Positions 41,850 to 43,816 of a stretch of DNA of 43,816 nt are shown here, piece by piece; position 1 is the stretch's first letter; each line of letters opens with the position of its first letter. The notes below the pieces were generated by a model. That model saw nothing but the letters and a program-made list of their open reading frames with translations. It searched no databases and had not been told where the DNA came from. The stretch spans positions 1 to 43,816 of the forward strand of contig CANQOI010000014.1 in assembly GCA_947625435.1 (NCBI GenBank), written 5' to 3'. The DNA comes from an uncultured Clostridia bacterium. GTDB taxonomy: Bacteria; Bacillota; Clostridia; UBA1212; UBA1255. A program made the translations under genes and the position numbers.

Positions 41850-43816
41850 ATGAAACGTTTTAAAGTTATATTGCCTCTGCTCTTTGCACTGGCGGCGGTC
41901 CTGTTATGCGCGGGCTGTTCGGATCCCGCTGTTAAAGATGCAGATCATGATACAGAGGAGGATACGTCCGTGAACGAAATATTGATCTCGGCATTCTGGC
42001 CGCCTTCGAAGGGTTTTGCCACGCAAACGCAATACGATTATCTCAAAGAGGCAAATATAGATCTGCTCGAATGGGGTTCCGATCCTATATTCACCGACCC
42101 CGAAACTCTCGAAAAAACGCTTGAGCTGTGCTCGAAAAACGGCATAATGATAACGGTATGCGACGAAACATTCGGCGATATAACGGCAAAGTCGGACGAT
42201 CAGCTCCGTGAGATAGCCGAAAAATATAAAAAGTATGACTGCGTGGCGGGATTTTACCTTAAAGACGAGCCACAGAACGCGAACGCTTACGGGCGCGTGA
42301 CACGCGTCCTGACAGAAGCCATGCCGGGAGCCATATGTCAGATGAACATGCTGCCCATGGGAGCTCTTCCGGATTACAAAGGCCATATGGAGGACTGGAT
42401 CAATGCGGCAGGCCCGGAGAATATACGTTATCTTTCCTTTGATCAGTATCCTTTCGCGCTCGAGGAGGGCTCTGTGCCCCAGATGTTCCCCAACATGGAT
42501 ATCGTCAGAAAAACAGGTCTTAAATACAATGTCGATACGGCTCTTTACATACAGGCGATAAGCTCGATAGGGCATTTCAGAAAACCCACGGGCAGCGAAA
42601 CGAGGTACCATGTTTCGGCCGCGCTTGCTTACGGCTTTAAGAATATAAAATATTTTACGTGGATGACGCCTGTGGAAAGACCGGGAGAGACCTTCACGGA
42701 CGCTATAATAAAGGCCGACGGCACGCCCGGGGAGACATATGACGATGTCGTGGATATCAATTCAAAGGTAAAAAAAGTGAGCAAGATACTCGGCAATCTC
42801 GACGCCGTGACAATATATCACAGCGGAAGACAGGATGCCGATACCGAAATGATACCCGAAAACTGGTACGTAACGGCGGATTGCGACGCCGATTTTCTCG
42901 TTTCACTCATGGTCGACAGAAATACCGGCAGAAATTATCTCATGTTCGTAAATAAGAATTTCAGCGAAACTGAGGATATCAAAGTCAGCCTGAACGGTAT
43001 AGGTTCGCCGGAAGACGTGACTTCCGGATCCGCGTCTTCGACCGATGTGTCAGGCGGAAAGCTTGACATGACTGTGGAGGCCGGAGGCTTCAGGCTCTAC
43101 AGACTGCCGGAGGGTACCGACCTGAGAGGGGAGCCCGTATATGATGTGAGCGAGAATATCGCGAGAGATAAGCCTGTATACTCATCCTTCTCTGTGGGAG
43201 CAAACGGATATTATACATGCAAGGCAAACGACGGCGTGCGCATACCCACGGAATCGGCGAAGGGCTGGCGCCTCAACGGCGACACAAAGACGGATACGGG
43301 CTGGATCATGGTCGATCTGCTCCGTGAAACGGATATAAACAGAGTGGATATGTACCCGGACGGCGATTACGGAACGGATAATTTCGCAAAACGTTTTCCT
43401 CTGGGATTCAGGATAGAGTATTCTTCCGACGCCGAGAACTGGAACACCGCCTTTGAAACGGATGATTATACGATCCCGGAGACCGGCGCGGCGGAGATAC
43501 ATTTTGACACCGTGAGAGCAAGATACGTGCGCCTTTACGTCACGAAATACAGAGTGAGCAGCTGCACTGCCGTCATAACTGAGCTTGAGATATACGATGA
43601 CGACGGCAGCATACCGGAAGCGGTAAGGCCGCATGTGGAAACAGATAAATATGTCAATATGGAAAATATCGCCCACGGTAAAAAGGTGAAGGCATCTTCA
43701 TCTTATGAAGCCGACGGTTGGGCTAAAAAGAATCTGACCGACGGCGGTCAGAACGGATGGACCACTATGCCGGGAACGCATGTGACGGATTCGGATGCGC
43801 CCGAATGGTGCAGCAT
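41850..43816 (+). CDS. Lipoprotein with TIM-barrel-like and discoidin-like domains (cut by the right edge)
   Basis: An open frame of at least 655 codons with no stop before the edge. A signal peptide ends in CAGC (Cys23), a probable lipobox. Residues about 40-290 look like a TIM barrel of glycoside-hydrolase type (ISAFWPPSKG, GFYLKDEP, YLSFDQYPF, IKYFTWMTP); GFYLKDEP carries an acidic pair. A beta domain follows (about 320-430), then a discoidin/F5-8 type C-like module (about 432-590, ENIARDKPVYSSFS to ITELEIYDDD) and the start of a second (from about 605, ENIAHGKKVKASSSYEADGW). It begins 5 bases after ywlE with a weak ribosome site. A surface glycan-binding, perhaps glycan-cleaving, lipoprotein is the best reading. 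Confidence 0.8.
   Translation, partial: MKRFKVILPLLFALAAVLLCAGCSDPAVKDADHDTEEDTSVNEILISAFWPPSKGFATQTQYDYLKEANIDLLEWGSDPIFTDPETLEKTLELCSKNGIMITVCDETFGDITAKSDDQLREIAEKYKKYDCVAGFYLKDEPQNANAYGRVTRVLTEAMPGAICQMNMLPMGALPDYKGHMEDWINAAGPENIRYLSFDQYPFALEEGSVPQMFPNMDIVRKTGLKYNVDTALYIQAISSIGHFRKPTGSETRYHVSAALAYGFKNIKYFTWMTPVERPGETFTDAIIKADGTPGETYDDVVDINSKVKKVSKILGNLDAVTIYHSGRQDADTEMIPENWYVTADCDADFLVSLMVDRNTGRNYLMFVNKNFSETEDIKVSLNGIGSPEDVTSGSASSTDVSGGKLDMTVEAGGFRLYRLPEGTDLRGEPVYDVSENIARDKPVYSSFSVGANGYYTCKANDGVRIPTESAKGWRLNGDTKTDTGWIMVDLLRETDINRVDMYPDGDYGTDNFAKRFPLGFRIEYSSDAENWNTAFETDDYTIPETGAAEIHFDTVRARYVRLYVTKYRVSSCTAVITELEIYDDDGSIPEAVRPHVETDKYVNMENIAHGKKVKASSSYEADGWAKKNLTDGGQNGWTTMPGTHVTDSDAPEWCS

Noticed and set aside
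41904-42611. Open frame of 235 codons on the minus strand
   Set aside because: It is antisense to the edge-cut lipoprotein gene, which has a signal peptide, lipobox and domain-like translation on the plus strand; the minus-strand translation has no recognisable features. The same holds for 43182-43676.
1-43816. CRISPR arrays, insertion sequences, prophage or toxin-antitoxin genes
   Set aside because: No regularly spaced repeats, transposase or integrase motifs, or phage structural proteins were found on either strand.

Overview
The window looks like chromosomal DNA of an anaerobic Firmicute of the class Clostridia, probably Lachnospiraceae-like. The reasons are strong GGAGG ribosome-binding sites, consensus sigma-A promoters, lipoprotein signal peptides, a sortase, a YlbJ-type sporulation membrane protein, a diaminopimelate decarboxylase and a marked preference for the isoleucine codon ATA. 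Species and family are inference. I see no phage, insertion sequence or CRISPR array.

Layout. Bases 1-196 are the end of an rRNA operon (3' part of 5S rRNA, tRNA-Asn, terminator). An orphan class C sortase follows (336-1262). It converges on a threonine-pathway operon on the minus strand (thrC, hom, aspartokinase; 5432-1255). murD (5582-7045) is divergent from that operon.

Bases 7124-21954 hold the most unusual locus. One sigma-A promoter with perfect consensus hexamers precedes a tightly packed plus-strand run: a 1051-residue membrane-anchored solute-binding protein, two sugar ABC permeases, an NHL/TPR/Yip1-like membrane protein, a DUF5696-like membrane-anchored protein, two more permeases, a lipoprotein solute-binding protein and, behind its own promoter, another one. 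The run ends in a strong terminator. It contains no ABC ATPase and no recognisable regulator. My inference is a double carbohydrate importer powered by a shared MsmX-type ATPase encoded elsewhere, with two poorly understood envelope proteins as dedicated partners.

Bases 21954-22922 (minus) encode a YlbJ-like protein. From 23076 to 29770 a plus-strand series runs: membrane-anchored beta-propeller-like protein, leucine-rich-repeat lipoprotein, maf, rbgA, rnhB, ysxC and lysA. On the minus strand follow a DUF4091/GH123-like protein, an acyltransferase-3 protein and a four-gene module (MacB/FtsX-type permease, ATPase, histidine kinase, response regulator; 32830-37981). That module has an inverted repeat placed just upstream of its ABC promoter and a flatter isoleucine codon use than its surroundings. 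The window closes on the plus strand with ybaB, recR, prfA, sua5 (tsaC), a YwlE-like phosphatase and a lipoprotein with a TIM-barrel-like and discoidin-like region that runs off the right edge.

Together the genes mix housekeeping functions (translation, wall synthesis, ribosome assembly, aspartate-family amino acids) with accessory envelope and carbohydrate functions. All identifications rest on reading translations and motifs by eye; no database search was run.
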